64,000 bases of DNA from Leptothrix cholodnii SP-6 (GCF_000019785.1 NC_010524.1:1612001-1676000); one strand, 5' to 3'; counted from the first letter of the stretch, positions 9,359-20,155 are shown. A program made the numbers and translations. Notes: generated by a model from the letters alone, not told the origin.

Positions 9359-11920
9359 TCACTGGATGAACTGGGTTTCGCGTTGCCGGGTGCGGGCCGA
9401 GCGGGTCGGCTCGGCCGCGAAGCCGCCGGCCTGAGCGGGTGCGTCGGCATCGAGCTGGTACTGCGCCACCAGGTGCTCCAGCTGCGAGGCTTCGTCGTTG
9501 AGCTGCTCGGCGGTGGCCGACAGCTCCTCGGCCGATGCGGCGTTGATCTGCGTCGAGTGGCTGACTTGGTCCATCACCGCGTGCAGCTGCTTGACCTGCT
9601 GGGCCTGGTCGCCCGAGGCGCTGGCGATGTCCTGCACCAGCGTCGAGGTGCGGGCGATCGACGGCTGCATCTGCGTGAGCAGCGCGCCGGCCCGCTCGGC
9701 CATGCCGACGCTCGACGCGGCCAGCTGGCTGATCTCCTGCGCCGCCACCTGGCTGCGCTCGGCGAGCTTGCGCACCTCGGCGGCGACCACCGCGAAGCCC
9801 TTGCCGTGGTCGCCGGCGCGGGCGGCCTCGATGGCGGCGTTGAGCGCCAGCAGATTGGTCTGGTAGGCGATGTCGTCGATGATCGAGATGCGGGTGGCGA
9901 TCGCCTTCATCGCCTCGACCGTCTGCGTCACGGCGCTGCCGCCTTCCTGCGCTTCCTGCGCGGCGCGCGAGGCGATCTGGTCGGTCTGGCGGGCGCTGTC
10001 GGAGTTGTGGTCGACGCTGCTGGAGATCTCCTGCAGCGAGGCGCTGGTCTCCTCCATGCTCGCCGCCTGTTCGGAGGCCGATTGCGCCAGCGACTGCGAG
10101 GTGCTGGTCACGTGGCCGGCCGAGGTCGACAGCCGCTGCGCCGCCTCGCGCACCTGGCCGAGCGTGAGCGACACGCCAGCCAGCAGCTCGTTGAGCATCT
10201 GGCCCACCTGCAGGTAGAAGCCGCTGCGCCCGCGCACGTCGAAACGGGCGCCGAAGTTGCCGGCATTGGCCGCCTTCGCCAGCTCGCTGAGCGCGGTTTC
10301 GGCCGCCAGCTGGTCGGTCATGTCGGCCCACTGGCCGACGCTGCCCAGCGGCGTGCCGTCGGTGGCGGTCACCGGCGTGGTGGTGACGTCGTAGGTGTGG
10401 CCGCCCAGCACCATGCGGGTCTGCACCCGCGCGGTCAGCTTGCGCAGGCGGTCGACCGCGGCCTGCGGATCCTTGTAGAACATGCCGATCGAGCCGCCCA
10501 GCACGCGCTCGGGGTCGAAGCCCGGCAGCTCGCTGCGGAAGGCCGCCACGTCGCGCCGCAGGATCTGCTGCAGCGCCTGGTTGAGGTAGACCACCGTGCC
10601 GTTGGCGTCGGCGATGCGCACCGGCATCGAGGCGGCGTCGAGCGCCTGCTTGATGCGCAACGCCTCCTCGTGCAGCTGGCGTTCGGCCGTCAGGTGGCGC
10701 TGTTCGTCGGCCTGGGCGGCCAGTTCGGCGGTGCGGTCATGCCATTCGGTGACGGTGCCGATGCGGGCGCCGCGGTTGTCGAGCACCGGGGTGAGGGCGA
10801 TGTCGAGTGTCTGGCCGGCGATCTCGAGGCGCTGGGTGTGGGGCTTGAGCAGCTGGTCGAGCGGCATCAGCAGCGGCTTGCGGCCGACGTCGGTGAACAG
10901 CAGCGGCAGCTTGACGGCGCCGAGTTCGCCGATCGGCCAGTGCGGCAGTTCGGCGCACACCCGCGGCGCCAGGTTGACGATCAGTTCGCGCAGCGACGGG
11001 TTGGCGTAGGTCACTTCGCCGTTTTCGTCGCACACCAGCACGGCGGCGCCGGCGGCGTCGAGCGCGCTGGTGATGCGCGCGCCGATGCGGGCGCAGCGCT
11101 GCGCGTCGGCCAAGTCGAAGCCGAGCCGGGTCTGCAGGCGCTGCAGTGCGTGCGGCAGGGCGGCGGCTTCGTCGACACCGGCCAGCGCCGGCAGCGGCTG
11201 GTCGAAATCGGCCTGTGCGAAGCGGTCGATCTGCACCCGGCTGTCGACCAGCGTGTGGCGGACGCGGCGCAGCAGGCGTGCACCGGCCCAGCCGGTGAAC
11301 AGCGCGCCGGCCAGCGGCGCCAGGCCCCACAGCGGCTCGTGCAGCCAGGCGGCGGCGAGTGCGGCGGCCAGCGTCGACACGCCAGCTGCGGCCACCACCG
11401 CGGCCTGGGCGCCCAGGCTGCGGCCACCCAGCCAGGCGCGCCGGCGGCTGGCGCGGGCCTCGCCGGCCAGGTTGACCCAGCGGCCCTGCACCAGGCCGTG
11501 GCCGTCGACCGCACCCGAGCGCAGCGACTGGTAGATCGGCTCGATGGCCAGCACCTCGTCGCGGCCGACGGGTGTGCGCACCGACAGGAAGCCGCTGATC
11601 GCATCGCCCTGGTATTCGGGCGTGACGTGGGCGCGCACCCAGTAGTGGTCGCCGTTCTTGCAGCGGTTCTTGACCAGCCCGGTCCACGGCAGGCCGGCCT
11701 GCAGCGTCGCCCACATGTCGGCAAACGCGGCCTCGGGCATGTCGGGGTGGCGGATCAGGTTGTGCGGCTGGCCGATCAGCTCGGCTTCGCTGTAGCCGCT
11801 GGCCCAGAGGAAGTCGGCGTTGACCCAGCTGATGCGACCCTTCGCATCGGTGCGGGATGCGATGTGCATGCCCGCGGGCAGGGCCAGTTCGCGTTGGCTG
11901 ACAGGCAGGTTGCTGCGCAT
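9359..11920 (-). CDS. Aer-like methyl-accepting chemotaxis protein with three PAS regions (receptor 3)
   Basis: An 853-aa receptor without a classical periplasmic domain. The start at 11920 ([11 protein letters not shown]) matches Aer-type N-termini and avoids overlapping cheA. PAS 1 (about 20-125) has the Aer-like signature [17 protein letters not shown] followed by [14 protein letters not shown] hydrophobic region at about 165-215 should give two membrane passes. PAS 2 (about 280-390) and PAS 3 (about 420-530) follow, then the signalling hairpin with [18 protein letters not shown]. Aer uses an FAD-bearing PAS to follow redox or energy state; FAD binding here is inferred only from the family resemblance. 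It lies between cheA and receptor 2. Confidence 0.92.
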   Translation of the reverse strand: MRSNLPVSQRELALPAGMHIASRTDAKGRISWVNADFLWASGYSEAELIGQPHNLIRHPDMPEAAFADMWATLQAGLPWTGLVKNRCKNGDHYWVRAHVTPEYQGDAISGFLSVRTPVGRDEVLAIEPIYQSLRSGAVDGHGLVQGRWVNLAGEARASRRRAWLGGRSLGAQAAVVAAAGVSTLAAALAAAWLHEPLWGLAPLAGALFTGWAGARLLRRVRHTLVDSRVQIDRFAQADFDQPLPALAGVDEAAALPHALQRLQTRLGFDLADAQRCARIGARITSALDAAGAAVLVCDENGEVTYANPSLRELIVNLAPRVCAELPHWPIGELGAVKLPLLFTDVGRKPLLMPLDQLLKPHTQRLEIAGQTLDIALTPVLDNRGARIGTVTEWHDRTAELAAQADEQRHLTAERQLHEEALRIKQALDAASMPVRIADANGTVVYLNQALQQILRRDVAAFRSELPGFDPERVLGGSIGMFYKDPQAAVDRLRKLTARVQTRMVLGGHTYDVTTTPVTATDGTPLGSVGQWADMTDQLAAETALSELAKAANAGNFGARFDVRGRSGFYLQVGQMLNELLAGVSLTLGQVREAAQRLSTSAGHVTSTSQSLAQSASEQAASMEETSASLQEISSSVDHNSDSARQTDQIASRAAQEAQEGGSAVTQTVEAMKAIATRISIIDDIAYQTNLLALNAAIEAARAGDHGKGFAVVAAEVRKLAERSQVAAQEISQLAASSVGMAERAGALLTQMQPSIARTSTLVQDIASASGDQAQQVKQLHAVMDQVSHSTQINAASAEELSATAEQLNDEASQLEHLVAQYQLDADAPAQAGGFAAEPTRSARTRQRETQFIQ

Positions 11921-11945
11921 GATTTTGGGTTGGCTATGGGGTGGG

Positions 11946-14198
11946 TCAGTGGGTCGTCTGGGGATGGTGGGCGCCGCCACGCTGCACGGGCGGCGTCACG
12001 TGGCTCATCAGGCTCGGGATGTCGAGCACCAGCGCCACTTCGCCGCTGCCCAGGATGGTCGAGCCGGCGATGCCCGGCAGCTGCTGGAACACCCGCCCCA
12101 GCGGCTTGAGCACGGTCTGGTGTTCGCCCAGCAGGCGGTCGACCAGCAGGCCGACCTTGCTGGTGGCGGTGCGCACCAGCAGCATGCTCTGGCGTGCCGG
12201 CGGCGCGCTCCTGAGCTGGAAGCAGGTGCGCAGGTCGACGTAGGGCAGCACCTCGCCGCGCAGGTCGAAGCAGCCCGACAGGCGTGGGCCGACGCCACCG
12301 CTCGCACCGGCACGGCAGGCCGGCGGGGTCTCGATGCACTCGACCACGCCCTCCAGCGGCACGACGTAATGCACGTCGCCGATGCTGGTCAGGAAGCCGT
12401 CGATGATCGCCAGCGTCAGCGGCAGGCGGATCTGCATCGTGGTGCCGCGGCCCACGGTGCTGGCGATCTGGATGTGGCCGCGCAGTGCGTCGATGTTGCG
12501 CTTGACCACGTCCATGCCGACACCGCGCCCGGAGATGTCGGTCACCTTCTCGGCGGTCGAGAAACCCGGCGCGAAGATCAGCAGGTTGACCTCGGCGTCG
12601 GTGAGCACGGTGTCGCCGTCGATCAGCCCGCGTTCGATCGCCTTGGCCAGGATGCGCTCGCGCGCCAGGCCGCGGCCGTCGTCGCTGACCTCGATGACGA
12701 TCTGGCCGCTCTCGTGATAGGCGTTGAGCGCGAGCTTGCCGCGCGGGTTCTTGCCGCTGGCGGCGCGCTCGTCGCCGCCTTCGATGCCGTGGTCGAGGCT
12801 GTTGCGCACCAGGTGCATCAGCGGGTCGGCGATGGCCTCGACCATCGACTTGTCCATCTCGGTGTCGCCGCCGGTGATCTCGAGTTCGACGTCCTTGCCC
12901 AGCGCCTTGCTGACGTCGCGCACCACGCGCTGGAAGCGCGCGAAGGTCTCGCCGATCGGCACCATGCGCAGGCCGAGCGCGCCGTCGCGTGCCTCCTGCA
13001 CCAGGTCGTGGATGCGCAGCGCGGCTTCCATGAAGGCCGGTGACTGTTCGCGCTGGGCCACCAGCTCGGCACCCGAGCCGGCGATCACCAGCTCGCCGAT
13101 CAGGTCGATCAGGTGGTCGAGCTTGTCGGCGCTGACCCGCAGGAAGCGGGTGTCGTCGCCGCGCCGGTCCTTGGCGCCGGCGCGCCGTTCGCTTTCCTTG
13201 CGCCGCTCGCGCTCGCCGTCGCGGCGCTCGATCGCCACCACCGGGGCGCTCTCGGGTGGCAGGTCGGGCGTGTCGGCGGCCGGGTTCGATCCGGTCGGCG
13301 GCAGGGCGTTTGCCGCAGCGGCAGGCACCGCCGGACGCAGCGCCAGCGGCACGCCCTGGGCCAGCCACCGCTGCAGCAGCGCCTCGCGTGCGTCGGCATC
13401 GCCGCCGCTGCGCTGGTCGAGCAGGCGGTCGTAGTCTGCGGCACTGGCGTCGGGGGCGAGCAGCTGCAGCGAGCAGTCGTCGAGCACGAACTCGAAGACC
13501 TGTTCGATGGCCTGCCGGTCGGCCGAGCTGGCCAGTCGGATCTCGAAGCCGAGGTGGCAGTGCTCGGGGTCGAGCTCGGCCAGTTCGGGCAGGCTGTCGC
13601 AGACCGTGTCGATCGCGGCGACCGTACCGACGGTGTCGAGGTAGCGGATGAACGACAGCGGGTCGAGGCCGTTGCGCAGCGCGTCGCCGCCGAAGCGCAG
13701 CGACAGGTGCCAGAGCCCGGCGCCGGCGGCCGGGGCGACGGGGGTGTCCGGCGCGCCGTCATGCGTGGCCGCGCCCAGCGGCGCCAGGCCCATCAGGGCG
13801 CGCAGTTCGTCGGCCTGGCGCTGGCTCATGGCCTGCACGTCGGCGTCGCACAGTTCGAGGGTGCCCCGATCGGCGCGCACTTCCTCGAGCAGGCGGCCCA
13901 TCTGGTCGCGGGCCTGCAGCAGGGCAGCGAAGATCGCTTCGCTGACGGCCAGTTCGCCGCTGCGCAGCGCCTCCATCAGGGTCTCGACCTCGTGCGTGAA
14001 GCCGACCACCGCGTCGCAGCCGAACAGGCCTGCGGTGCCCTTGATGGTGTGGGCGGCGCGGAAGGCGGCGTTGAGCAGCTCGAAGTCCTGCGGATCGGAT
14101 TCGAGCCCGAGCAGCGATTCCTCGAACTGCTGCAGCAGCTGGTCGGCTTCTTCGAGGAAGCCCTCGCGTGCTGCGGCCAGGATGTCGTCGTCGGTCAT
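11946..14198 (-). CDS. cheA: Chemotaxis histidine kinase CheA
   Basis: CheA autophosphorylates in response to receptor state and passes phosphate to CheY and CheB. The 750-aa protein has an N-terminal HPt domain with phospho-His50 in [14 protein letters not shown] variable region (about 140-340) includes a Lys/Arg/Glu-rich linker. The dimerisation domain starts near [17 protein letters not shown]. The ATPase domain has an N box ([11 protein letters not shown]) and G boxes ([17 protein letters not shown]), and a C-terminal CheW-like domain begins around [20 protein letters not shown]. The ATG overlaps the STAS gene stop by 4 nt. The protein ends with a short His/Gln tail. Confidence 0.97.
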   Translation of the reverse strand: MTDDDILAAAREGFLEEADQLLQQFEESLLGLESDPQDFELLNAAFRAAHTIKGTAGLFGCDAVVGFTHEVETLMEALRSGELAVSEAIFAALLQARDQMGRLLEEVRADRGTLELCDADVQAMSQRQADELRALMGLAPLGAATHDGAPDTPVAPAAGAGLWHLSLRFGGDALRNGLDPLSFIRYLDTVGTVAAIDTVCDSLPELAELDPEHCHLGFEIRLASSADRQAIEQVFEFVLDDCSLQLLAPDASAADYDRLLDQRSGGDADAREALLQRWLAQGVPLALRPAVPAAAANALPPTGSNPAADTPDLPPESAPVVAIERRDGERERRKESERRAGAKDRRGDDTRFLRVSADKLDHLIDLIGELVIAGSGAELVAQREQSPAFMEAALRIHDLVQEARDGALGLRMVPIGETFARFQRVVRDVSKALGKDVELEITGGDTEMDKSMVEAIADPLMHLVRNSLDHGIEGGDERAASGKNPRGKLALNAYHESGQIVIEVSDDGRGLARERILAKAIERGLIDGDTVLTDAEVNLLIFAPGFSTAEKVTDISGRGVGMDVVKRNIDALRGHIQIASTVGRGTTMQIRLPLTLAIIDGFLTSIGDVHYVVPLEGVVECIETPPACRAGASGGVGPRLSGCFDLRGEVLPYVDLRTCFQLRSAPPARQSMLLVRTATSKVGLLVDRLLGEHQTVLKPLGRVFQQLPGIAGSTILGSGEVALVLDIPSLMSHVTPPVQRGGAHHPQTTH

Positions 14199-14527
14199 GA
14201 CTGTGTCTCGCGTCGGTCGCCGGGCGTCGGGGGGCTGTCGAACAGGGCCTGCAGGCCGTAGGTGCGCAGGACCTCGCGCACCACCGGGCTCAGCGCCTCG
14301 AGGTGCAGGCGCCGGCCGCTGCGCTGCAGCTGCAGGCGGGTGGCCAGCAGCAGCTGCACGCCGGCGCTGTCGCAGCCGTGGATCTCGTGCAGGTCGAGCG
14401 CGAGGTCACGGCCGTCGGCCTGCCCGAGCGCATCGATCAGCACCTGGCGCTGCTCGGCGGCGGTCTGGATGCACAGCTCGCCGCCGAGGGCGAAGGGCAG
14501 CGCCGGCTGGCCGTGTCCGGTGTCCAT
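14195..14527 (-). CDS. STAS-domain protein of the che operon
   Basis: A 110-aa single STAS (anti-anti-sigma-like) domain. It has the expected pattern of a beta strand, LALDLHEIHGCDSAGVQLLL with the Ser that is phosphorylated in SpoIIAA-type proteins, then helix and SGRRLHLEALSPVVREVLRTYGL. Small STAS proteins recur next to cheA in alternative chemosensory clusters of gammaproteobacteria and betaproteobacteria. Their role is not settled; they may act in phosphate flow or array output. Coupled to cheA by an ATGA overlap and placed 10 nt after cheY. No CheZ-type phosphatase is visible in the operon, so this protein is a candidate for part of signal termination, but that is speculation. Confidence 0.85.
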   Translation of the reverse strand: MDTGHGQPALPFALGGELCIQTAAEQRQVLIDALGQADGRDLALDLHEIHGCDSAGVQLLLATRLQLQRSGRRLHLEALSPVVREVLRTYGLQALFDSPPTPGDRRETQS

Positions 14528-14536
14528 CGCCGGGCC

Positions 14537-14902
14537 TCAGACGCAGAGCTTGTTGACCGCCTCGACCAGCTGCGAGGGCTGGAAGGGCTTGGTGATCCAG
14601 GCGCGTGCCCCGGCGGCGCGGCCCTCGGCCTTCTTGGCTTCCTGGCTCTCGGTGGTCAGCATGATCACCGGCGTGAACTTGTAGGCCGCCAGCGCCTTGA
14701 TGTGGCGCAGGAAGGCCAGGCCGTCCATGTTGGGCATGTTGACGTCGCAGACGATCAGGTTGATCTTCTGGCCGGTCAGCTTGGCCACGGCATCCTTGCC
14801 GTCGCCGGCTTCGACCACGCTGTAGCCGGCCTTCTGCAGCGCCAGCTTGACGACCGTGCGAAAGCTGCTCGAGTCGTCGACGACCATCACGGTTTTGCTC
14901 AT
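14537..14902 (-). CDS. cheY: CheY-type single-domain response regulator (second of two)
   Basis: A 121-aa stand-alone receiver. I start at 14902 (MSKTVMVVDDSSS). Key residues are the acidic pair Asp9/Asp10, phospho-acceptor Asp53 in LIVCDVNMPNMDG, the Thr in MLTTES and the Lys in WITKPFQPSQL. There is no output domain, so it acts by protein binding. It is clearly a paralogue of the gene 5 nt upstream, sharing roughly two-thirds of residues by eye. Such pairs often divide into an output CheY and a phosphate sink; which is which cannot be told from sequence. Confidence 0.93.
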   Translation of the reverse strand: MSKTVMVVDDSSSFRTVVKLALQKAGYSVVEAGDGKDAVAKLTGQKINLIVCDVNMPNMDGLAFLRHIKALAAYKFTPVIMLTTESQEAKKAEGRAAGARAWITKPFQPSQLVEAVNKLCV

Positions 14903-14907
14903 CTCGT

Positions 14908-15276
14908 TCACCCCTTGAAGTAGTTGCCCACCATCTCGACCAGCTTGGAGGGCTGGAAGGGCTTGGTGATCCATGCATTGGCGCCGACGTCGCGGCCGGC
15001 CTGTTTCTTGGCGTCGCTGGTTTCGGTGGTCAGCATGATCACGGGCGTCCTGCGGTGCTTGACCGTGCCGCGCACGTGGCGCACGAAGCTGATGCCGTCC
15101 ATCTCGGGCATGTTGACGTCGCAGACGATCAGGTCGATCGGCTGGGCGTCGAGCTTGCGCACGGCGTCGCGTCCGTCGCTGGCTTCGACCACGCCGTAGC
15201 CGACGCGCTTGAGCGCCAGCGTCACCACGGTGCGGAAGCTGCTGGAGTCATCCACCACCATCACGGTATTGCTCAT
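14908..15276 (-). CDS. cheY: CheY-type single-domain response regulator (first of two)
   Basis: A 122-aa receiver domain with Asp9/Asp10, Asp53 (LIVCDVNMPEMDG), Thr in MLTTET and Lys in ITKPFQPSKL. I prefer the ATG at 15276 because GAGGAG lies seven bases upstream; the earlier in-frame ATG at 15294 sits against the preceding stop. It follows the small receptor gene by 14 nt and precedes the second CheY by 5 nt. The near-repeat of the N-terminal and C-terminal motifs in both CheYs points to tandem duplication. Confidence 0.93.
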   Translation of the reverse strand: MSNTVMVVDDSSSFRTVVTLALKRVGYGVVEASDGRDAVRKLDAQPIDLIVCDVNMPEMDGISFVRHVRGTVKHRRTPVIMLTTETSDAKKQAGRDVGANAWITKPFQPSKLVEMVGNYFKG

Positions 15277-15290
15277 CGTTTCACTCCTCA

Positions 15291-16424
15291 TCAAAAGAAA
15301 TCGACCCCGGTGCTGCGCTTGATGTCGACGGTGCCGTGGTGATGGTTGCGCTGCTCTTCCATCGTGTAGGTGCGCTCCAGCTCCTCGAGCCAGCGCGCCG
15401 CGTCGGCCTGGCTGGCGTCCTGGTGTTCGTCGACCCAGTCGGCGAAGCGCGCCATGTCGCTGCCGATGGCGTCGAGCATCTGGGTCAGCCGGTCCTGGAA
15501 CTGGAAACCCATGAAGATCTGTTCCAGGTCGTTGCTCATCTGCAGGCTGACCGCCTGCAGTTCGCGCGAGGACTGCAGCGAGCGCGACAGGTCGCGCACC
15601 AGCACGCCGATCACGTCGCGGGCCTGCATGCGGGCGCGCAGGCGCAGTTCCTCGTCGCTGCCGGACTGCACCAGCGCCTGGTCGCGGGTCTGGCTGATGC
15701 GCTCGGCCAGCTGGTCGATGCGCCGGGCGATGCGCACGCCGGCGCTGTCGGACTGGCTGGCCAGCGCGCGCACCTCCTGCGCCACCACCGTGAAGCCCTG
15801 GCCTTCGCGGCCGGCGCGGTGTGCCTCGATCGACGCGTTGAGCGCCACCAGGTTGGTGTGCGCGGCAATCTGGCGCACTTCCTTGGCGATGTGCTGCAGC
15901 TCGGCCAGGTCGTCGTGCAGGGTCAGCACCTGACCGAGCATCGCCTCGCGCTGGCTGCGCGCCTCCTGCATCGGCTGCAGCAGGGCGTCGATGGCGTCGG
16001 CGTGCTGCTCGAGCAGTTCGTCGGTGGTGCCCGCGCGCAGGCCCATCGGGTCGCCCTGGCTCTGCTGGGCGGCGGCCGACAGACCGTCGGACAGGCTCGA
16101 GAAGCTTTCCAGCAGGTGGTTGATGCCCTTGTCGGCCTCTTGCTTCGAGGCTTCGACATGGCGCCGCCAGACCGGCACCACCTTGCCGACCATCAGGCGC
16201 GCGCCCTGGGCGTCGTCGCGGTCGTCGTGGTGGCGCTGCGCGCCGCGCGGGCGTGCCAGCCAGGCCACCGCCGCGCCACCGGCGGCGGCCACCAGCCAGG
16301 CCCAGGGGCCGGCCTCGCTGGCCGCCATCGCGGCGCCGAAACTGCTCAGCGCGGCCAGGGCCGTGGGCAGCACGGCCGCGGTCGGGGCTTCGGAGGCCTC
16401 GTTCGAGAGCGGGCGGGCGTTCAT
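15291..16424 (-). CDS. Short methyl-accepting chemotaxis-like protein, first gene of the che operon
   Basis: About 377 aa from the ATG at 16424 ([12 protein letters not shown]); in-frame alternatives exist upstream, so the start is moderately certain. A hydrophobic N-terminal region (about 20-60) could give one or two membrane segments and a basic patch follows. The rest is a helical signalling domain with a recognisable hairpin ([20 protein letters not shown], then [17 protein letters not shown]). It lacks a periplasmic sensor and a clear HAMP domain. It ends in a short Asp-Phe-Phe tail ([14 protein letters not shown]). It may be an array component or adaptor rather than a stimulus-binding receptor. 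As operon leader its promoter should lie in 16425-16768. Confidence 0.85.
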   Translation of the reverse strand: MNARPLSNEASEAPTAAVLPTALAALSSFGAAMAASEAGPWAWLVAAAGGAAVAWLARPRGAQRHHDDRDDAQGARLMVGKVVPVWRRHVEASKQEADKGINHLLESFSSLSDGLSAAAQQSQGDPMGLRAGTTDELLEQHADAIDALLQPMQEARSQREAMLGQVLTLHDDLAELQHIAKEVRQIAAHTNLVALNASIEAHRAGREGQGFTVVAQEVRALASQSDSAGVRIARRIDQLAERISQTRDQALVQSGSDEELRLRARMQARDVIGVLVRDLSRSLQSSRELQAVSLQMSNDLEQIFMGFQFQDRLTQMLDAIGSDMARFADWVDEHQDASQADAARWLEELERTYTMEEQRNHHHGTVDIKRSTGVDFF

Positions 16425-16768
16425 GGCTGCGTCCTGGTCGGCAGGCCGGGCTGGATCGACGGTCGATGTCGCATGGAACCTCGCTGAATCTGATAAATCG
16501 GTCGTCACCGGTTTGCGCCTGACCCTCCGGCTCGTCCGGGCCCGGTGGGAACAGGCTTCACTGTGGCGCGACTCGGCCCTCGGCCAGGCGCCGAAATCAC
16601 CGGGATTCCTGCCGCAGTTGCGCGCTTGGGGCCGGGTGCCGGCCGTCAACAATCCGGTCAGGGATTGAACAGACCGTGGCGCGCTGCCTGCCGTATCGGC
16701 ACACCGCATGAAAACTGTGGCGGCCATCGCGGCACCGACCCGGCAGATCTGACACACGAAGGCAATTG
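16425..16768. other. Divergent intergenic region between two receptor genes
   Basis: A 344-bp gene-free gap that must hold the promoters of the minus-strand che operon and the plus-strand receptor at 16769. I looked for flagellar sigma-28 elements (TAAA, spacer, GCCGATAA) on both strands. Only an isolated GCCGATAC on the minus strand (near 16697) was found, without a matching upstream box. Nothing further is supportable. Confidence 0.4.
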
Positions 16769-18010
16769 ATGCGTATCCAGCTCCTTTGGTCGTTGCCATG
16801 GCAGCGCCAGCCGGGTGCGGCCACAGGCGCGGCCGACACGGCCGCATCTGCACGTCGCGGCGGCCTGCACGAGTTCTTCCGCTACCACGGCGTGTTCGCG
16901 CCCGGCGTGAGGCTGATGCGCGCGTTGTCGGTCAAGGGCAAGGCGCTGCTGGTGGGCATGACCTTCCTGCTGCCGGTGCTGGTGCTGCTGTACGAGGTGC
17001 AACGCAACATGCCCGCGCAGGCCAGCCACTTCAGCTGGCTGCTGGCGACCGTGGCGGGCTGCCTGGCGCTGGCGGTGTACGTGCTGCTGTCGTTCTACCG
17101 CGTCATCGACGGCGGCCTGCTGCAGCTCAAGGACCAGGTCGGCCGCATGGCCAGCGGCGACCTGAGCGCGCGTCCGGCGCCGTGGGGCCGCGACGAGGTG
17201 GCGCAGGCGATGCATTCGCTGGGTGAATCGCTGGCGCGGCTGGCCGATCTGTTCGCGGTGGTGCGCCAGGGTGTCGCCGCCGCCTCGCATGCCTCGCGCG
17301 AGATCGCCGGCGGCAACCAGGATCTGGCGCGCCGCACCAGCGTGTCGGCGCAGTCGATCGAGCAGATCCTGCAGGGCGTGGGCCGCTACATCGAGCAGCT
17401 CGACGCCTGCGGCAACCGGGTCGACCTGGCCGAGGGCGTGGTGCAGCGCATGCGCCTGGATGCCGCGCATGCGCGCCATCAGATGCAGCAGCTCGACGAG
17501 CGCATGCAGTCGCTGCAGAAGCGTGGCCGCGAGATCGGCGAGATCGTCGAGCTGATCGACAACCTGGCCTTCCGCACCAACATCCTGGCGCTCAACGCCT
17601 CGATCGAGGCGGCCAAGGCGGGCGACGCTGGCCGCGGCTTCGCGGTGGTGGCGCAAGAGGTGCGCAGCCTGGCCAAGCGCAGTGCCGAATCGGCGCGCCG
17701 CATCAGCGACATCATCGGCCGCTCCACCGACGACATCTCGCACGGCCATGCGCTCGCCGGCGAGGCGGTGTCGGCGCTGCACACCACCGACGAACAGGTC
17801 AACCGCATCCACGCGGAAATGCAGCAGGTGGTCTCGCTGACGCGCGCCGGCCAGCAGAACTCGCAGGACATCCTGGCCGAGCTGCGCGGCCTGAGCACGG
17901 TGACGCAGGAGAACCGCCGGCTGGTCGAGCAGATGGCGTCGGCCTCGAACGCGCTGAGCGACCAGGGCCTGACGCTCGACGACAAGGTGGCATCCTTCAA
18001 GCTCACCTGA
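16769..18010 (+). CDS. Methyl-accepting chemotaxis protein (receptor with minimal sensor)
   Basis: A 413-aa receptor starting at the ATG at 16769, behind a GAAGG ribosome site; a TTG codon immediately precedes it. Two membrane segments (about 56-74 and 87-108) are separated by only ~12 residues, so there is almost no periplasmic sensor. A HAMP domain follows (about 110-165, [20 protein letters not shown]), then the signalling region with [20 protein letters not shown] and [20 protein letters not shown]. The protein probably senses membrane or cytoplasmic state. It is divergent from the che operon. Confidence 0.9.
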   Translation: MRIQLLWSLPWQRQPGAATGAADTAASARRGGLHEFFRYHGVFAPGVRLMRALSVKGKALLVGMTFLLPVLVLLYEVQRNMPAQASHFSWLLATVAGCLALAVYVLLSFYRVIDGGLLQLKDQVGRMASGDLSARPAPWGRDEVAQAMHSLGESLARLADLFAVVRQGVAAASHASREIAGGNQDLARRTSVSAQSIEQILQGVGRYIEQLDACGNRVDLAEGVVQRMRLDAAHARHQMQQLDERMQSLQKRGREIGEIVELIDNLAFRTNILALNASIEAAKAGDAGRGFAVVAQEVRSLAKRSAESARRISDIIGRSTDDISHGHALAGEAVSALHTTDEQVNRIHAEMQQVVSLTRAGQQNSQDILAELRGLSTVTQENRRLVEQMASASNALSDQGLTLDDKVASFKLT

Positions 18011-18109
18011 ACCGAACATGACCGACGGCCGGCGCACCCGCGTTCCGGCCGGATGCAGGTCCGCGCCCTGAAGCGGCTTCGATACACTGTTTTCCCTCAT
18101 GGAAAAACA

Positions 18110-20155
18110 ATGATCAGACCTCGGCCGGCTTGGGTCGCACGCTTGCGCAGCTGGGCCGGTTCGCTGAAGTTGCGGCTGGCGCTGGCCAGCGGCGTGATCA
18201 TCGCCCTGAGCGTGGTCGTGGTGTCGAGCCTGATGCTCGAACGCGGTGGCCGCCACACCGAGCAGGCCATCCTCGACAGCGAAGCGGCCAATGCCGAGCA
18301 CCTGGCCACCGTGCTGCGCCAGCGCATCGTGCTGCTGCAGGTCGCATTGCGGGCGGCGGCGGCACCGGTCGACGCCACCATCCTCACCGATCCGGCCGCC
18401 CAGGTGCGCTACATGCAGCAGCGCCAGGTGCTGGCCACGCTGTTCGCCAACATCGCGCTGGTGTCGGCAGACGGCCGCGTGCTGGCCGTGCGCGACGGTT
18501 CGGGCATTCGCCAGGACGGCCTCTCGGTGGCCGATCGCCCCTACTTCCGGCAGACCGTGCAGCTGGGCCGGCCGATCGTCTCCGAGCCGATGATCGGGCG
18601 GCTGTCGCGCGAGCCCGTCGTCGTGCTGACGATGCCGGTCGCGTCGGTCGGCCCGACCGGCGGTGCCGTTCTGCTCGGCACGCTGCGCCTGAGTTCCCAT
18701 GACCTGCTGGCCGATCTGGCCGCCACCGGCTCCGATGGCCGCACGGTGGTGCAGACGGTCGTCGCCGATGCGTCGGGCCTGATCCTGGCGCACCCCGACC
18801 CCGCGATGGTGATGCGGCCGGTCGAATCGGTGCCCGGCCTGCAGTCGACGGTGGCGCAGTGGGTGCGATCGGGTCGGCCGATCGAGCCGCTGCCCGACGC
18901 CGTCAACGAGGCCGGCTACGTGGTGGCCAAGGCCGGTGTGGCGGGGGCCGACTGGATGGTGTTCCGGGTGGTGTCGAGCGAGGCGCTGCTGGGCGGCTTC
19001 CAGCTCGCCGTGCGCGAGGCCCTCGGCTACGCCGCCGGCGTGGCGCTGCTGGCGACGGGCCTGCTGTGGTGGTGGCTGGTGCGGCTGCTGCGTCCGCTCG
19101 ACCGCCTCGAAGAGCGCGCCCGTGCCCTCGGCCCCGACGGCCTGCCGCTCGAGGAGGGCTGGCCCGATGCGCCCGGCGAGGTCGGCGAACTCGAGCTCGC
19201 GCTGCGCGATTCGCTGCGTGCGCAGGCCCGTGTCGAAGCCAGCAACGCCTCGCTGCTCGACAAGCTGCGCTCGGTGATGAGCACCGCGCCGATGGGACTG
19301 GCCTTCACGCGGGCGCGCCATTTCGAGGTGGTCAGCGACGAGTGGTGCCGCCTGCTCGGTTATCCCGTCGGGGCGCTGGTGGGCGAGCCGGCACGGCTGA
19401 TCTATGCCTCCGAGGCCGATTACGAACAGGTCGGCCCGGATGTGGCCGATGCCTTCGCCGCGGGTCGGCCGTTTGTCGGCGACTTCGAATTCCTGCGCCG
19501 CGACGGCGGTCGTTTCATCGGCGAACTGCACGGCCGTCCGGTCAACGTGAGCGATGCGGCAGCCGGCACGATCTGGCTGCTGCGCGACGTCACCGACGAG
19601 CGCGAAGCCCATCGCGAACTGGCCTGGACCGCCAACCACGACGCCCTGACCGGGCTGGTCAACCGGCGCCACTTCGAGCATGAACTGGCGCGCCTGCTCG
19701 CCCACATGCAGCCGGGCATGACGGCGGCGGCGCTGTTCATCGACCTGGACCGCTTCAAGCAGGTCAACGACAGCGCCGGCCACGCCGCCGGCGACCAGGT
19801 CCTGCGCGAGGTGGCGCAGGCGCTCGCAGCCAGCGTGCGGCGCGACGAACTGGTGGCGCGACTGGGTGGCGACGAGTTCGCGATCGTGCTCGGTGCCTGC
19901 GACCTGGCCGCGGCCGAACGCATCGCGCACAAGGTGCGTCTGGCGGTCGAGCAGGTGATCGTGCGCTGGGGCGAACACGAGCTGAGCGTGGGTGCGAGTG
20001 TCGGCGTGGTGGAGATCCCGGCCGGCGGCGTCGACGTGGCCGGCGTGCTCAATGGCGCCGATCTGGCCTGCTACGAGGCCAAGCAGGCCGGCCGCAACGC
20101 CGTGCGTACCGGCAGTCTGCCGTCCTTGCGGCTGGTCACCAGCCGTCCCGGATGA
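18110..20155 (+). CDS. Membrane diguanylate cyclase with periplasmic Cache-like sensor, PAS and GGDEF domains
   Basis: Predicted to make the second messenger c-di-GMP from two GTP. From MIRPRPAW (18110) it is 681 aa. TM1 is about 22-43, then a periplasmic double-Cache-like region (about 45-300) with RPYFRQTVQLGRPIVSEP, TM2 about 302-325, a HAMP-like linker, a PAS region about 385-500, and GGDEF about 515-670. The active-site loop is intact (RLGGDEF) with NHDALTGLVNRRHF upstream. The inhibitory-site position reads RRDE instead of RxxD, so product feedback may be weak or absent. A possible -10 (TACACT near 18084) precedes it. It is downstream of the receptor at 16769 in the same orientation. 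Confidence 0.93.
   Translation: MIRPRPAWVARLRSWAGSLKLRLALASGVIIALSVVVVSSLMLERGGRHTEQAILDSEAANAEHLATVLRQRIVLLQVALRAAAAPVDATILTDPAAQVRYMQQRQVLATLFANIALVSADGRVLAVRDGSGIRQDGLSVADRPYFRQTVQLGRPIVSEPMIGRLSREPVVVLTMPVASVGPTGGAVLLGTLRLSSHDLLADLAATGSDGRTVVQTVVADASGLILAHPDPAMVMRPVESVPGLQSTVAQWVRSGRPIEPLPDAVNEAGYVVAKAGVAGADWMVFRVVSSEALLGGFQLAVREALGYAAGVALLATGLLWWWLVRLLRPLDRLEERARALGPDGLPLEEGWPDAPGEVGELELALRDSLRAQARVEASNASLLDKLRSVMSTAPMGLAFTRARHFEVVSDEWCRLLGYPVGALVGEPARLIYASEADYEQVGPDVADAFAAGRPFVGDFEFLRRDGGRFIGELHGRPVNVSDAAAGTIWLLRDVTDEREAHRELAWTANHDALTGLVNRRHFEHELARLLAHMQPGMTAAALFIDLDRFKQVNDSAGHAAGDQVLREVAQALAASVRRDELVARLGGDEFAIVLGACDLAAAERIAHKVRLAVEQVIVRWGEHELSVGASVGVVEIPAGGVDVAGVLNGADLACYEAKQAGRNAVRTGSLPSLRLVTSRPG

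Noticed and set aside
9270..10331. N-terminal extension of receptor 2 through the receptor 3 gene
   Set aside because: The extra frame lies antiparallel-free but out of frame within receptor 3 and lacks domain content; a normal start exists at 9269.
16680..16710. Flagellar sigma-28 promoter for the che operon
   Set aside because: Only an isolated GCCGATAC on the minus strand; no TAAA-type -35 at the right distance.
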